Shown piece after piece: positions 8,874 through 19,082 of a stretch of DNA of 64,000 nt; position 1 is the first letter of the stretch, and each line of letters starts with the position of its first letter. The DNA comes from Bacillota bacterium. GTDB lineage: Bacteria; Bacillota_I; Bacilli_A; RFN20; CAG-288. Location: assembly GCA_023459795.1 (NCBI GenBank), contig JAEWSP010000028.1, positions 55,081-119,080 on the forward strand, in the 5' to 3' direction. A program made the position numbers and the translations under genes. The notes under the pieces were generated by a model. It was not told the DNA's origin. It did not search any database and saw only the letters and a list, made by a program, of their open reading frames with translations.

Positions 8874-9860
8874 TTACTTTGTTATGTAGAAGAAAAAATC
8901 CATCTCGGAAGCGGGGACGTAATAGTTTCCAGGTCGAGTTGTCCAATCATAGTGAGTAATCATATAATTTTTTATTGAATTTTTATAACCTCGGATAGCG
9001 GCAAAACCAATTCCAAGAATAGCATGACCATCGATGTGTACATAGACTGGGTTTTTGGAGGCTAAGATAAAATACTGATAGTTGGAGAAAGAATCAGAGG
9101 ATGTCACTTTTGCTTCAGGACAGCCATGGTCGGCGAAATAAGAATCAAGTCCAGCGACGGCTAGAGAATCATATGTCCCACGATTCGGATTTGTTTTCAT
9201 ATATCCTGCTAAAGTTTTAATTAACCCGGAAATTGCAGTGTTGCCATCTTCATGGTCAAGTGGAAGCGTTCCATCATAAAGGCTTTTGTACCTGCTATAT
9301 CGATCATAGAAAGAAACAAGCATAGCACCAACCGTTGGTGCACATCCAAAAGTTACATCGGTATTGTAATATTCTGGGCATTGGGTAAGGTAACGGCTTG
9401 AGGATTGACTATACGTTTCGTTAACGATTAAGTTTGGAGTACAAAGGAAAGAACCGAATGGAGAACTTGCATACTTGATTCTTTGATTTTTCTTTACCCG
9501 TTCTTGCTGGGTGCTGGATACATCATCAAAAGAATCCTCCCCTGAAGAAAACAGATAAGAGATGTCACTAAATTTCGTTACTTTATTTTTGCCTTCATAG
9601 AGGACATCCATTGTATTGTCTTCTTTCATAGTGAAAAAGCCTTTGTATGACTCGTCAGCACCATAGACGGAAAAAAGCTCCTCCTTTTTGCCTGCCTTTC
9701 CTGTAAAGGAGAAGGAAGATGAACAATGCCCACCTTTCCAAGAAGAGATAACTTTAGAAGAATTAAGGAAAGCAGACTTCACCATTGCTTCTTTGTGAGA
9801 AGCCGTAGGAAATGAAGAAAAAAGAATAGCCAAAAAGCCAAGCAAAGATTTGCTAAACAT
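8874..9860 (-). CDS. secreted C39-like (papain-fold) cysteine protease
   Basis: A 328-residue exported protein with a signal peptide (about 1-20, ending SFPTAS). The C-terminal 180 residues look like a Peptidase_C39_2 or papain-fold domain: Cys173 in FGCAPTVGAML, His279 in HIDGHAILGIG and Asp305 in THYDWTT, in the order Cys-His-Asp. Residues 22-150 resemble a pro-region with no recognised fold. The ATG at 9860 has AAAAGGGGG upstream, and the longer frame adds a second hydrophobic stretch that is not needed. A role in surface protein or peptide processing is inference. Confidence 0.75.
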   Translation of the reverse strand: MFSKSLLGFLAILFSSFPTASHKEAMVKSAFLNSSKVISSWKGGHCSSSFSFTGKAGKKEELFSVYGADESYKGFFTMKEDNTMDVLYEGKNKVTKFSDISYLFSSGEDSFDDVSSTQQERVKKNQRIKYASSPFGSFLCTPNLIVNETYSQSSSRYLTQCPEYYNTDVTFGCAPTVGAMLVSFYDRYSRYKSLYDGTLPLDHEDGNTAISGLIKTLAGYMKTNPNRGTYDSLAVAGLDSYFADHGCPEAKVTSSDSFSNYQYFILASKNPVYVHIDGHAILGIGFAAIRGYKNSIKNYMITHYDWTTRPGNYYVPASEMDFFFYITK

Positions 9861-11499
<1,639 letters not shown>

Positions 11500-11516
11500 T
11501 CGTTTACCACTAAAAA

Positions 11517-11556
11517 AGAGAGGCTGTTCCAAACGGAACAGCCTCTTTATTTATTT
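11517..11556. terminator. bidirectional terminator between eno and vsr
   Basis: Stem AGAGGCTGTTCC / GGAACAGCCTCT with loop AAAC. A T-rich tail follows on the plus strand and CTTTTTT on the minus strand, so it can end both eno and the convergent NUDIX-vsr unit. Confidence 0.9.
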
Positions 11557-11582
11557 TTTTCAGCCTTGCAGAGAGCAAACTT

Positions 11583-12029
11583 CTAGTCTTCTTCCGGTGT
11601 TTCTCCCTTTGCTAGATTCAGCCTAAGGACATTCTCTTCGACCTCATCAGCGACTTCGTTGAGATGGTCTTTGATCTCGTGTTCCCAGAAGTGAAGAACC
11701 AAGAATCCTTTCTCGGCCAAGAGGGCATCATTTTTCCTGTCCCGTTTCCGGTTGGCTTCTATCTTTTCTATCCAATAAGACGAGTTTGTTTTTAGTTCCG
11801 AGATAATCTTGTTGTAGTCATATCCGTGGAAGAAATCCCCAGCGCAGAAGATTGCTATCGGTGCCCGTAGAAGGACGATATCCGGTCTTCCAGGAAGGCC
11901 CTTCATGTTCGTCCTGTAGTGGTATCCACGGGCATATAGCTCCTTCCTAAGAAGCAGTTCGATCGAGGTGTCCTTCCCCCTGATCCTGGACATATTCCGA
12001 TGGATTTCTTCCTTCGTCTTCTTAGGCAT
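11583..12029 (-). CDS. vsr: Vsr-type DNA mismatch endonuclease lacking the classical zinc ligands
   Basis: A 148-residue very-short-patch-repair-like endonuclease. Shared features are IHRNMSRIRGKDTSIELLLRKEL, LPGRPDIVL (with the catalytic Asp equivalent to Asp51 of E. coli Vsr), the W-I-E-KI--N--RD pattern and a final VLHFWEHEI. E. coli Vsr has IFTHGCFWH with Cys/His zinc ligands and WEC; here the stretch reads IFCAGDFFHG and WEH, so the zinc site is replaced. It overlaps the NUDIX gene by eight bases. No cytosine methyltransferase, the usual partner, is present nearby. Nicking near a mismatch is likely, but the target is unknown. Confidence 0.8.
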   Translation of the reverse strand: MPKKTKEEIHRNMSRIRGKDTSIELLLRKELYARGYHYRTNMKGLPGRPDIVLLRAPIAIFCAGDFFHGYDYNKIISELKTNSSYWIEKIEANRKRDRKNDALLAEKGFLVLHFWEHEIKDHLNEVADEVEENVLRLNLAKGETPEED

Positions 12030-12432
12030 TCTTCTCGAGATATTCCTTTGCTTTGCTTAAGGTCGTCTTATCCGTCTCAAAAGTTACAAGACGGATAGCA
12101 TCCTGGACTTCTACCCACTCCAAGGAGCTGACTTCTTCCGGCTGCGGCTTCAGGTCGCCGCTTATCGGCTTGGCAACATAGAAAGTCACATCCTTGCTGA
12201 CGCAAGGATTCGGGCAATAGGTAATCGTATGGGAAAATCCCTGGTCAACTTCTACGATCAAATTCGTCTCTTCCCGGATTTCCCGTAAAGTGCAAGTAAG
12301 AGGGGTCTCCCCTTTCTCGATATGTCCTTTCGGAATGCTGATATGGCCAAGCTTCATATGCTCTATTAAAACTAAAAGCTTTCCGTTTTCTTTCTTGTAG
12401 ACGACAGCCCCGTAGGAATATTCCTTTTTCAT
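12022..12432 (-). CDS. NUDIX hydrolase (diadenosine tetraphosphate hydrolase-like)
   Basis: A 136-residue protein with a complete NUDIX box: GHIEKGETPLTCTLREIREETNL at about 36-58, matching GX5EX7REUXEEXGU apart from Asn for the last Gly. The compact size, the early GAVVYKKENG and the late LEWVEVQDA fit the Ap4A-hydrolase-like branch; substrate assignment is inference. It has an extended -10 promoter (TGC-TATACT, 12451-12459) with a leader of about a dozen bases. The gene overlaps vsr, an arrangement that suggests both act in nucleotide or DNA housekeeping. Confidence 0.88.
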   Translation of the reverse strand: MKKEYSYGAVVYKKENGKLLVLIEHMKLGHISIPKGHIEKGETPLTCTLREIREETNLIVEVDQGFSHTITYCPNPCVSKDVTFYVAKPISGDLKPQPEEVSSLEWVEVQDAIRLVTFETDKTTLSKAKEYLEKNA

Positions 12433-12450
12433 CCTGGTATCCTCGTTCCA

Positions 12451-12459
12451 AGTATAGCA
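12451..12459 (-). promoter_or_regulatory. extended -10 promoter of the NUDIX-vsr unit
   Basis: TGC followed by TATACT on the minus strand. No convincing -35 box, as is usual for extended -10 promoters. Confidence 0.55.
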
Positions 12460-12541
12460 TAGCCTAGTATTCGGGGTAGAAGAGGATTAGGAGAGAAGGA
12501 AAAAGGAGCAAATCGAAGTAAGAGCTTACACAAAAAAATCC

Positions 12542-12776
12542 TTTACTTTGTTTTACGACTTTCGTAAACTTTACCTCAGGGCGAAATAACCATGAGAGAA
12601 AAAAACGAAGGACTTGCGCTTATCGAAAGACAAAATAAAAGCACCTCGTTTTCCGTTCTTTCTCCTCTTGCAGGAGAGAGATTCTTCTCTTATCGTTCTT
12701 GAATTATTTAGGGGCTTAGAGTTCTAAGCCCCTTTTTTTCAAGAAAAAAACGCCACGGGAAAAGGGGGATTACGGT
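12542..12776 (+). promoter_or_regulatory. leader of the first NCS2 permease with possible attenuator
   Basis: A possible promoter (TTTACT, 17 bp, TAAACT; 12542-12570) would give a leader of about 195 bases. In it a nine-base stem around CTCTTGCAG (about 12657-12680) precedes a strong terminator at 12710-12740. I do not see the cores of purine, PRPP, guanidine, preQ1 or PyrR-binding elements. Placement of a full terminator 37 bases before the start codon suggests transcriptional control. Confidence 0.45.
12710..12740 (+). terminator. leader terminator before the first NCS2 permease
   Basis: An 11-base perfect stem (AGGGGCTTAGA / TCTAAGCCCCT) followed by TTTTTT. It lies inside the intergenic leader, downstream of the inferred promoter and 37 bases before the ATG. 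Confidence 0.85.
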
Positions 12777-14360
12777 ATGGAACAGTCCGTTCAGAAACAC
12801 AATCCGAATCTGGTCCTGGATGTTGATGAAAGTCCGAAGAAGGTCAGCCAATGGTTCCTTTTTGCACTCCAGCACATCCTTGCCATGCTTGTCGCCTGCA
12901 TCACCGTTCCGCTTCTTACTGGTCTTCCGATTGCCGCGACACTCTTAAGTGCAGGTCTTGGCACTCTTCTCTACATCCTGATCACGAAGAAGAAGTCTCC
13001 GGTATTCCTCAGCTCTTCGTTTGCCTACATCTCTCCGATGGTTTCCGCTCTCGGCGTCGGCCTTGTCTATCAGGCCGGGGGGGCAACTGCCGGTGATGGC
13101 AGAAACTACTTCGCTCTGATCCTCGGCATGCTGATGGTCGGTCTTGTCTACGTCGCCGTTGCTCTCGTCGTCAAGTTCGTCGGCACCAAGTGGCTCAATA
13201 AGCTTCTTCCTCCGATTGTCGTCGGCCCGGTCATCATGGTTATCGGTCTCAGCCTTTCCGGCTCTGCCATCAACAACCTTGTCTCTTCCCAGGCCTACAC
13301 CTACAACCTGCTTTCTATCTTCTGCGGTCTTGCTGCTATGGTCATCACAGCCTGCTGCTCCCACTACGGAAAAGGCAAGATGATCTCTCTGATTCCGTTT
13401 GTCATCGGTATGGCTTCCGGTTATGTCCTTGCTTCCATCTTCACCGCAATCAGCTATGCCTTCCCGGCCGATTCCGCTGCTTACAAGTATATGCATCTTG
13501 TCGACTGGACTCCTCTTACTTCCCTCTTCACTAAGGAGAATATCTCCTTTGCTTCCTTCATCAACTACAAGATGTTCGTTCCGGATGATCCGGAGTCCTT
13601 CATGTTCCTCAGAGTTGCTGAAATCAAAGCCTTCGATTGGGGCAAGTTCGGAGAAATCGCACTTCTCTTCATCCCTGTTGCCTTCGTTACTATTTGCGAG
13701 CATATCGGCGATCATGAGAACCTCGGAAACATCATCGGCCGTGATCTTCTTAACGGCGAGCCTGGCATGACTAGGACCCTTACGGGTGATGGTATTGCCA
13801 CTGCCGTCTCCGGTGCCTTATGCGGAGCTGCCAATACGACCTACGGAGAGAACGTTGCCGTTGTCGGAACGACCCGTATCGCTTCTACCAAGGTTGTCAT
13901 GCTCGCTGCCATCATGTCCATCGGAATTGCTTTCCTGACTCCTGTCTCTGCTCTTCTTGCGACGATCCCTGGCTGCATTACCGGCGGTGTCTCCCTCATC
14001 CTCTACGGATTCATTGCTGCTTCCGGCGTCCAGATGCTGATCAAGAACCAGATTGACTTCACGGTCTCCAAGAATATGTATATTGCTTCCGTCATCCTTG
14101 TCTCCGGCATCGGCGGACTTTCCCTGAAGTTCGGCAATCCGGAGAAGGCTCCGGTCATCACCATCACTTCGATTGCTGTCGCTATGCTTCTCGGAATCTT
14201 CATGAACAGCATCCTCAAGACCCCGAAGAATCCGGAAGGAACCGAAGCGGCCGAAGAAGCAAAGCTGATTGAGAAGGAGAAGAGAGCTTTAGGTATCATT
14301 GACGATCCGAAGCCGGCCGAAGCAAAGCCGGTGGAGGAGAAGGCGGCTGAGACGAAGTAG
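12777..14360 (+). CDS. NCS2 family nucleobase permease (uracil/xanthine type)
   Basis: A 527-residue polytopic membrane protein of the nucleobase-cation symporter-2 family. It opens with NPNLVLDV and FLFALQHILAMLVACITVPLLTGL, which matches UraA-like and xanthine permeases. The family motif region VAFVTICEHIGDHENLGN (about 300) carries the conserved Glu used in substrate binding, and ANTTYGENVAVVGTTRIAS follows. About 12-14 membrane segments are visible. The last 50 residues are a charged Glu/Lys/Ala-rich cytoplasmic tail. Substrate (uracil, xanthine or guanine) cannot be decided. A close tandem paralogue follows. Confidence 0.92.
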   Translation: MEQSVQKHNPNLVLDVDESPKKVSQWFLFALQHILAMLVACITVPLLTGLPIAATLLSAGLGTLLYILITKKKSPVFLSSSFAYISPMVSALGVGLVYQAGGATAGDGRNYFALILGMLMVGLVYVAVALVVKFVGTKWLNKLLPPIVVGPVIMVIGLSLSGSAINNLVSSQAYTYNLLSIFCGLAAMVITACCSHYGKGKMISLIPFVIGMASGYVLASIFTAISYAFPADSAAYKYMHLVDWTPLTSLFTKENISFASFINYKMFVPDDPESFMFLRVAEIKAFDWGKFGEIALLFIPVAFVTICEHIGDHENLGNIIGRDLLNGEPGMTRTLTGDGIATAVSGALCGAANTTYGENVAVVGTTRIASTKVVMLAAIMSIGIAFLTPVSALLATIPGCITGGVSLILYGFIAASGVQMLIKNQIDFTVSKNMYIASVILVSGIGGLSLKFGNPEKAPVITITSIAVAMLLGIFMNSILKTPKNPEGTEAAEEAKLIEKEKRALGIIDDPKPAEAKPVEEKAAETK

Positions 14361-14383
14361 AAAAGAGAAGAAAAAACGAAGAA

Positions 14384-14417
14384 AGCCGGAGCCACAGAGC
14401 TCCGGTTTTCTTTTTGC
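14384..14417 (+). terminator. terminator after the first NCS2 gene
   Basis: Stem CCGGAGC / GCTCCGG with loop CACAGA, flanked by A/T extensions and TTTTCTTTTTG. Confidence 0.85.
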
Positions 14418-14730
14418 CGATGTGAAACCTTTTTTGCTTTTCCTTGGACAAAACCTGTCTTCTCTTGGATAAATAAAAATTGGCAAGACCCGAACGGAGA
14501 GGAAAACAAAGGGATAACAGAAACAAAGGCAGGAAGGAAAAAAGGGATGTCTTCTTTTTCGTTGGGTAGGGGTAGAGAGTGACTGCCTTTTTTCCTCTTT
14601 ACAAACGCGTTCGATTTCTATATCCTTTTTATCAATAGCGAAAAGGGCAAAAAGGAATTGCGCAGATTCGGACGATTACAGGAATCTGCGCTTTTTCTAA
14701 AGGACCTATTGCTGAAAGGGAGTGCGGACT
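14418..14730 (+). promoter_or_regulatory. leader of the second NCS2 permease
   Basis: About 310 bases. A possible promoter starts at TTGGAC (about 14444). The leader ends with a strong terminator at 14660-14696, only 35 bases before the ATG, mirroring the first paralogue although the stem sequences differ. No known riboswitch core is visible. Confidence 0.4.
14660..14696 (+). terminator. leader terminator before the second NCS2 permease
   Basis: A ten-base perfect stem (GCGCAGATTC / GAATCTGCGC) with a 12-base loop and TTTTTC. Confidence 0.85.
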
Positions 14731-16341
14731 ATGGAAAAGGAAATGCCAAGGAAGAATCCGAATCTGGTCCTGGACGTCGAAGAGAATCCGAAGAAGCCGG
14801 GGCAATGGATCTTATTTGCCTTGCAGCATGTATTGGCAATGTTCATTGCCTGCATTACGATTCCGCTTCTGACTGGTCTTCCGGTTGCTCCGGCACTTCT
14901 TAGTGCGGGGCTCGGAACCTTGATCTATCTGCTTCTTACAAAGAAGAAATCCCCTGTTTTCCTCGCCTCCTCCTTTGCTTATGTCGCTCCTTCCCTTTCT
15001 GCCTTAGGGGTCGGCATGCTTTATAAGGTCGGGAACGGAAACAACAACTATATGGCTTTGATCCTAGGCATGCTGATGGTCGGTCTTGTCTATGTCGCCG
15101 TTGCGCTTGTCGTCAAGGCTTTCGGCACGGGATGGATCAACAAGCTTCTTCCTCCTATCATTGTCGGCCCGGTCATCATGGTCATCGGACTTGGCCTTTC
15201 CTCTTCGGCAATCGGCTATCTTACCAATGGTCCGACTGGCTATCTTGCAGACGGGACGATGAACGGAACTTTGCAGAACCCCGGATACAACCTTCTGGCG
15301 ATTCTCTGCGGACTTGTCGCCATGGTCGTTACGGCCTGCAGCTCCCATTACGGAAAGGGCAAGTTCATTTCCCTGATTCCGTTTGTCATCGGTATGCTTT
15401 CGGGATATGTTCTTGCGGCAATCCTTACTGCTTTCAGCCTCTGCTTCCCTTCTGGATCTACCGGAAGAGCCTATATGCATATTGTAGATTTCACACCCCT
15501 AACTTTCCTCTTTGGAGAGAACTTCGGAATCGGAACCTTCTTCAACTATAAAATGTTTGTTCCGGAAGACTCCGAATCCTTTATGTTCCTCCGTCTGGAT
15601 GAACTGAAGGCCTATGACTGGGGAAAGACCGGAGAAGTCGCACTTCTCTTCATCCCTGTTTCCTTTGTTACTATCTGCGAACATATCGGCGACCATGAGA
15701 ACCTCGGAAACATCATCGGAAGGGACCTTCTTAACGGGGAACCCGGCATGACGAGGACTCTTTCCGGAGATGGTATTGCTACGGCAGTCTCCGGTGCCTT
15801 ATCCGGACTTGCCAATACGACCTACGGAGAAAACGTCGCTGTTGTCGGTACGACCAGGATCGCTTCTTCCAATGTAGTGATGCTGGCCGCTATCATGTCC
15901 TGTGTCTTCTCCTTCCTTACTCCTATATCCGGATTCCTCTATACCATTCCGAAGTGCGTTACCGGCGGTGTTTCCTTGATCCTTTACGGATTTATTGCTT
16001 CTTCCGGATTCCAGATGCTGATGAAGAACAAGGTCGACTTCTCTATTTCCAAGAATATGTATGTAGCTTCTGTCATCCTGGTCTCCGGTATCGGCGGGCT
16101 TTCCCTGAAGTTTGGTGCCCCCAACGATACTCCTGTTATCACCATCACCTCTATTGCTGTCTCCATGATTCTCGGTATCCTGATGAACTCTATCTTAAGG
16201 GAACCTAAGAAGCCGGTTTCCGGTATAGAGGTTCACGAAGATGTGGAGATGGTCGAGAAGGAGGAGAAGGCTCTAGGACAGCCGATTGAGCCGGTTTCCG
16301 AGCCTGCTATTCCTGCTGCTGTTGCTTCTGAGAAGCAATAA
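14731..16341 (+). CDS. NCS2 family nucleobase permease, tandem paralogue
   Basis: A 536-residue paralogue of the preceding permease, with near-identical key stretches: NPNLVLDVEENPKK, LFALQHVLAMFIACITIPLLTGL, SFVTICEHIGDHENLGNIIG and ANTTYGENVAVVGTTRIAS. Differences cluster in the loop near residues 165-185, which is longer here and rich in Gly/Thr/Asn, and in the acidic C-terminal tail. I chose the ATG at 14731 because GAAAGGGAG lies about eight bases upstream and its position matches the paralogue; the GTG nine bases earlier has too little spacing. The duplication may separate specificity or regulation, since each copy has its own leader. Confidence 0.92.
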   Translation: MEKEMPRKNPNLVLDVEENPKKPGQWILFALQHVLAMFIACITIPLLTGLPVAPALLSAGLGTLIYLLLTKKKSPVFLASSFAYVAPSLSALGVGMLYKVGNGNNNYMALILGMLMVGLVYVAVALVVKAFGTGWINKLLPPIIVGPVIMVIGLGLSSSAIGYLTNGPTGYLADGTMNGTLQNPGYNLLAILCGLVAMVVTACSSHYGKGKFISLIPFVIGMLSGYVLAAILTAFSLCFPSGSTGRAYMHIVDFTPLTFLFGENFGIGTFFNYKMFVPEDSESFMFLRLDELKAYDWGKTGEVALLFIPVSFVTICEHIGDHENLGNIIGRDLLNGEPGMTRTLSGDGIATAVSGALSGLANTTYGENVAVVGTTRIASSNVVMLAAIMSCVFSFLTPISGFLYTIPKCVTGGVSLILYGFIASSGFQMLMKNKVDFSISKNMYVASVILVSGIGGLSLKFGAPNDTPVITITSIAVSMILGILMNSILREPKKPVSGIEVHEDVEMVEKEEKALGQPIEPVSEPAIPAAVASEKQ

Positions 16342-16356
16342 ATAAGAGGTATTGGT

Positions 16357-16415
16357 CCCCGATTTTCTTCCATATCGCTCGTGCATTCACGTATAATCAA
16401 TAAAGAAAATCGGGG
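16357..16415 (+). repeat. 13-base inverted repeat around the promoter of the 610-residue gene
   Basis: CCCCGATTTTCTT (16357-16369) and AAGAAAATCGGGG (16403-16415) are perfectly complementary. Between them lies the -10 box TATAAT (16392-16397), and the right arm contains the GGGGG ribosome site. Confidence 0.8.
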
Positions 16416-16424
16416 GCAATAATC

Positions 16425-18257
16425 ATGGAAGATATCTACGATCCTGTAAAGGAATATTCCGATAAATATAAGAATGCTGTTACGGAAAACAGCAATGCCT
16501 TATTCGATTCTTTGGTTTCCGAATCCAAAATCGATGTCGATGCTAACCGTTCCACGGTCAAGGATTACGACAATGCCCTAGCAAAGCAGAAGAAGCTTTC
16601 TGCATCCCTGGGGAAGATAAAAGTAATCAAGGTTCTCCTGATCATCTTTACTGTCCTTGCCCTTGCCATCGGAATTCTTCTGATCATCTCCGGTGCCGGA
16701 TCGGCAGCCTTCAACCCGGCAATGCTGATTTCCGGGATTGCCCTAGTTCTTCTTGGAATCGGTGCAATCGTCCTTCTCTGCACGGTCATCAAGAGAAAGC
16801 TTCATGATACAAAGGCCTTTGTAAGCACAGCGACGGATGCTGTAAACAAACTATTCCAGGAAGCCAACGAGCAAATGGCAGGAATGAATGCCCCCTTTAC
16901 TTATTCCGGTCCGGATCAGGTTTTGATGAAGAGTATTCCGCAGATCCAGGTCGATCCCTACTTCGATATGAAGAAGTACGGATATATGGTCAGCAAGATG
17001 AATCTTTCTCCGGCTAACGACGATCCCAATGTCTCTACCTTGTTCGTTAAGTCCGGATCCTTATCCGACAATCCGTTCCTCATCATCCGTTCTCTTATTA
17101 CCTATATGGGTTCCAAGACCTATACCGGAACAAGGACCGTAACCTGGGTTACTACCGAGACAGACTCGGAAGGCCATTCCCATACGGTTACCCATTCCGA
17201 GACTTTGGTCGCTACTATCTCCAAACCCTGTCCTTACTACTATACGAACGAAAGCCTGATATACGGAAACCCGGCCGCCCCTAAGCTCTCCTTCTCCCGT
17301 GCACCGGTGCTGGAAAAGCATCTAGACGACAAAGGCTTGGACCACTTCGTCAAGAACTATGAGAAGAAGCTGAAGAAAGAAAGCGTCAAGGCAGTCAAAA
17401 AAGGTCAGGTCTTCCAGTCGATGTCGAACACGCAGTTCGAAGCCATGTTCGGTGTTACGGAGAGATCGGATGAAGTCGAATATCGTCTTATGTTCACTCC
17501 TCTTGCTCAGCAGTCGATGTGCAACCTCATCAACAACTCTCCTTACGGAGACGACTGGTCCCTCGACAAGAAGAATATGCTGAACATCATCCATGCGGAA
17601 CACTCCCAGACGGACGACAAACTCTGCGAACCTTCCCTCTTCCGTTCCCATTCCGTCGATATCTCCAGGGGGAAATTCGTCGACTACTGCGAGAATTATG
17701 TCCAGTCCCTCTACTTCGAACTGGCTCCGGTCCTTGCAATCCCGCTTTATCAGCAGACATCCCCGATTCTCTACGACTATCTTCCGTTCCCTTACCATGT
17801 ATCGGAATACGAACACGAAGTCTATTGCAACTACTTCCCGAATGATATCGATCCGGAAGGATCCGTTACCCGTTCTATCCGCAAGACGAAGTTTCTCTTT
17901 GCTTCCGGCGACTACGATGTCTATACGGTGACATCCCGTGCCTATAGAGGAGTTTCCCATACCGAGATTATTCCGGTCCTCTGCCGGAACGGCAGGGTCT
18001 ATGAGGTTCCGGTCACCTGGGTGGAATACATCCCGATTGTGAAGACCACGACGCTTACGAGCAACACGCTCAATGGAAAGAGTTCCAACGAAGTCCAGGG
18101 TTACCTCCATGGGAAGACCCTCTATGATTCCCTCTCGAAGCTTAGCAACAACGGGAACCTGGTCTACGGAAGAGGATTCTTCTCCTTGGTACTCGCCAAT
18201 GCTAACGGCAACCCGGCTCTGGAAGCTCTGAAAGCAGAACTTAGCAAGTTGAAATAG
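16425..18257 (+). CDS. 610-residue membrane protein, partner of LemA, unknown function
   Basis: I do not recognise a named domain. The protein has a soluble, coiled-coil-like N-terminus (1-62), two adjacent membrane segments (about 66-89 and 99-123) separated by a short Gly/Ala loop, then a cytoplasmic domain of nearly 490 residues rich in Tyr, Ser and Thr. That domain contains several CPYYYTN or YNYFPN-like aromatic stretches and ends in a Leu/Lys helix. Total charge is balanced and there is no signal peptide. The lemA gene follows by 53 bases in the same direction. Pairing of LemA with a large membrane protein suggests a shared envelope function. It has its own TATAAT promoter and can also be reached by read-through. 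Confidence 0.8.
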   Translation: MEDIYDPVKEYSDKYKNAVTENSNALFDSLVSESKIDVDANRSTVKDYDNALAKQKKLSASLGKIKVIKVLLIIFTVLALAIGILLIISGAGSAAFNPAMLISGIALVLLGIGAIVLLCTVIKRKLHDTKAFVSTATDAVNKLFQEANEQMAGMNAPFTYSGPDQVLMKSIPQIQVDPYFDMKKYGYMVSKMNLSPANDDPNVSTLFVKSGSLSDNPFLIIRSLITYMGSKTYTGTRTVTWVTTETDSEGHSHTVTHSETLVATISKPCPYYYTNESLIYGNPAAPKLSFSRAPVLEKHLDDKGLDHFVKNYEKKLKKESVKAVKKGQVFQSMSNTQFEAMFGVTERSDEVEYRLMFTPLAQQSMCNLINNSPYGDDWSLDKKNMLNIIHAEHSQTDDKLCEPSLFRSHSVDISRGKFVDYCENYVQSLYFELAPVLAIPLYQQTSPILYDYLPFPYHVSEYEHEVYCNYFPNDIDPEGSVTRSIRKTKFLFASGDYDVYTVTSRAYRGVSHTEIIPVLCRNGRVYEVPVTWVEYIPIVKTTTLTSNTLNGKSSNEVQGYLHGKTLYDSLSKLSNNGNLVYGRGFFSLVLANANGNPALEALKAELSKLK

Positions 18258-18310
18258 AATCGGTTTCCCTCTACAATAGGGGGGTCCGAAAAGGAAAGGG
18301 AGATTAAATT

Positions 18311-18985
18311 ATGGCAAACGAATTGGACGAAACAAAAGATCCTATTTCGAAGGAAGGCCGTGACGTCAATGTCATTCAGAAGCAGGTTCAGGTTAAGAAG
18401 ACGACCGGTGATAAGGTCTTCGAAGTTGCCCTTTGGTGCCTAGCGATTGTTCCGGGACTTATCTTCTGGTTCCAGAAGAAGAAGGCCGAGAGCTATCTCC
18501 AGGCTGCCCAGCAGAAGATCCAGGCCAGTGCCTCCACGATCGACAACTATATGGAGCAGAGAGTCACCATTCTCAAGAATGCTGCCCAGCTTCTGAACAA
18601 GTCCATCGATCTCGATAAGGAAGTCCTGGAGAAGGTCACTGCCTACCGTGGCGGTGTCAATCCGGATGCCGATGCTGCCCGTAACGAGCAGGCTGGCAAC
18701 ATTGCCAAGGTCGACCGTGCCATCAACATCGCTTTCGAGAACTATCCGAACATCCAGTCCCACAGCGAACTCCAGTCCTGCATGCAGCAGAACTCCTATC
18801 TCCAGAAGGAGATTACGGCCGCCCGCGACCTCTACAACGATGCCGTCCTGGAATGGAATACCAGAATCTTCCAGTGGCCGGTCTACAAGATCGTTGCCGC
18901 CAACCACGAATACACCACCCGTATCCCGTTCACCATTCCTGCCGCCGAGAAGGAAGCAGCCCGCGGTACGTTCTTCGACAAGTAG
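18311..18985 (+). CDS. lemA: LemA family protein
   Basis: A 224-residue LemA-like protein. One membrane segment (about 36-54, ALWCLAIVPGLIFWF) is followed by the long helical LemA domain: YLQAAQQKIQASASTIDNYM, QRVTILKNAAQLLNKSIDLD and EKVTAYRGG, matching the family's RRYDLIPNLVETVKGYA...VTAAR pattern. LemA proteins are short-tailed membrane proteins with no settled role. Here the N-terminus is unusually long (35 charged residues before the membrane segment). AAAGGGAGA precedes the start. A strong terminator follows, so this closes the two-gene unit. Confidence 0.85.
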   Translation: MANELDETKDPISKEGRDVNVIQKQVQVKKTTGDKVFEVALWCLAIVPGLIFWFQKKKAESYLQAAQQKIQASASTIDNYMEQRVTILKNAAQLLNKSIDLDKEVLEKVTAYRGGVNPDADAARNEQAGNIAKVDRAINIAFENYPNIQSHSELQSCMQQNSYLQKEITAARDLYNDAVLEWNTRIFQWPVYKIVAANHEYTTRIPFTIPAAEKEAARGTFFDK

Positions 18986-18997
18986 AAACACAAAAAA

Positions 18998-19026
18998 AGC
19001 CGGACCCGAAGAGGTCCGGTTTTTTA
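18998..19026 (+). terminator. terminator after lemA
   Basis: Stem GCCGGACC / GGTCCGG with loop CGAAGA and TTTTTT. Confidence 0.9.
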
Positions 19027-19082
19027 GTGCGTTGAAATAATCCCTATTAGTATCTGACTTATAGATAATACAGATAATGAAT

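Noticed and set aside
12542..12776. Known riboswitch (purine, PRPP, preQ1, guanidine) or PyrR site in the permease leader
   Set aside because: None of the conserved core sequences of these classes could be found by reading; only the terminator and one stem are clear.
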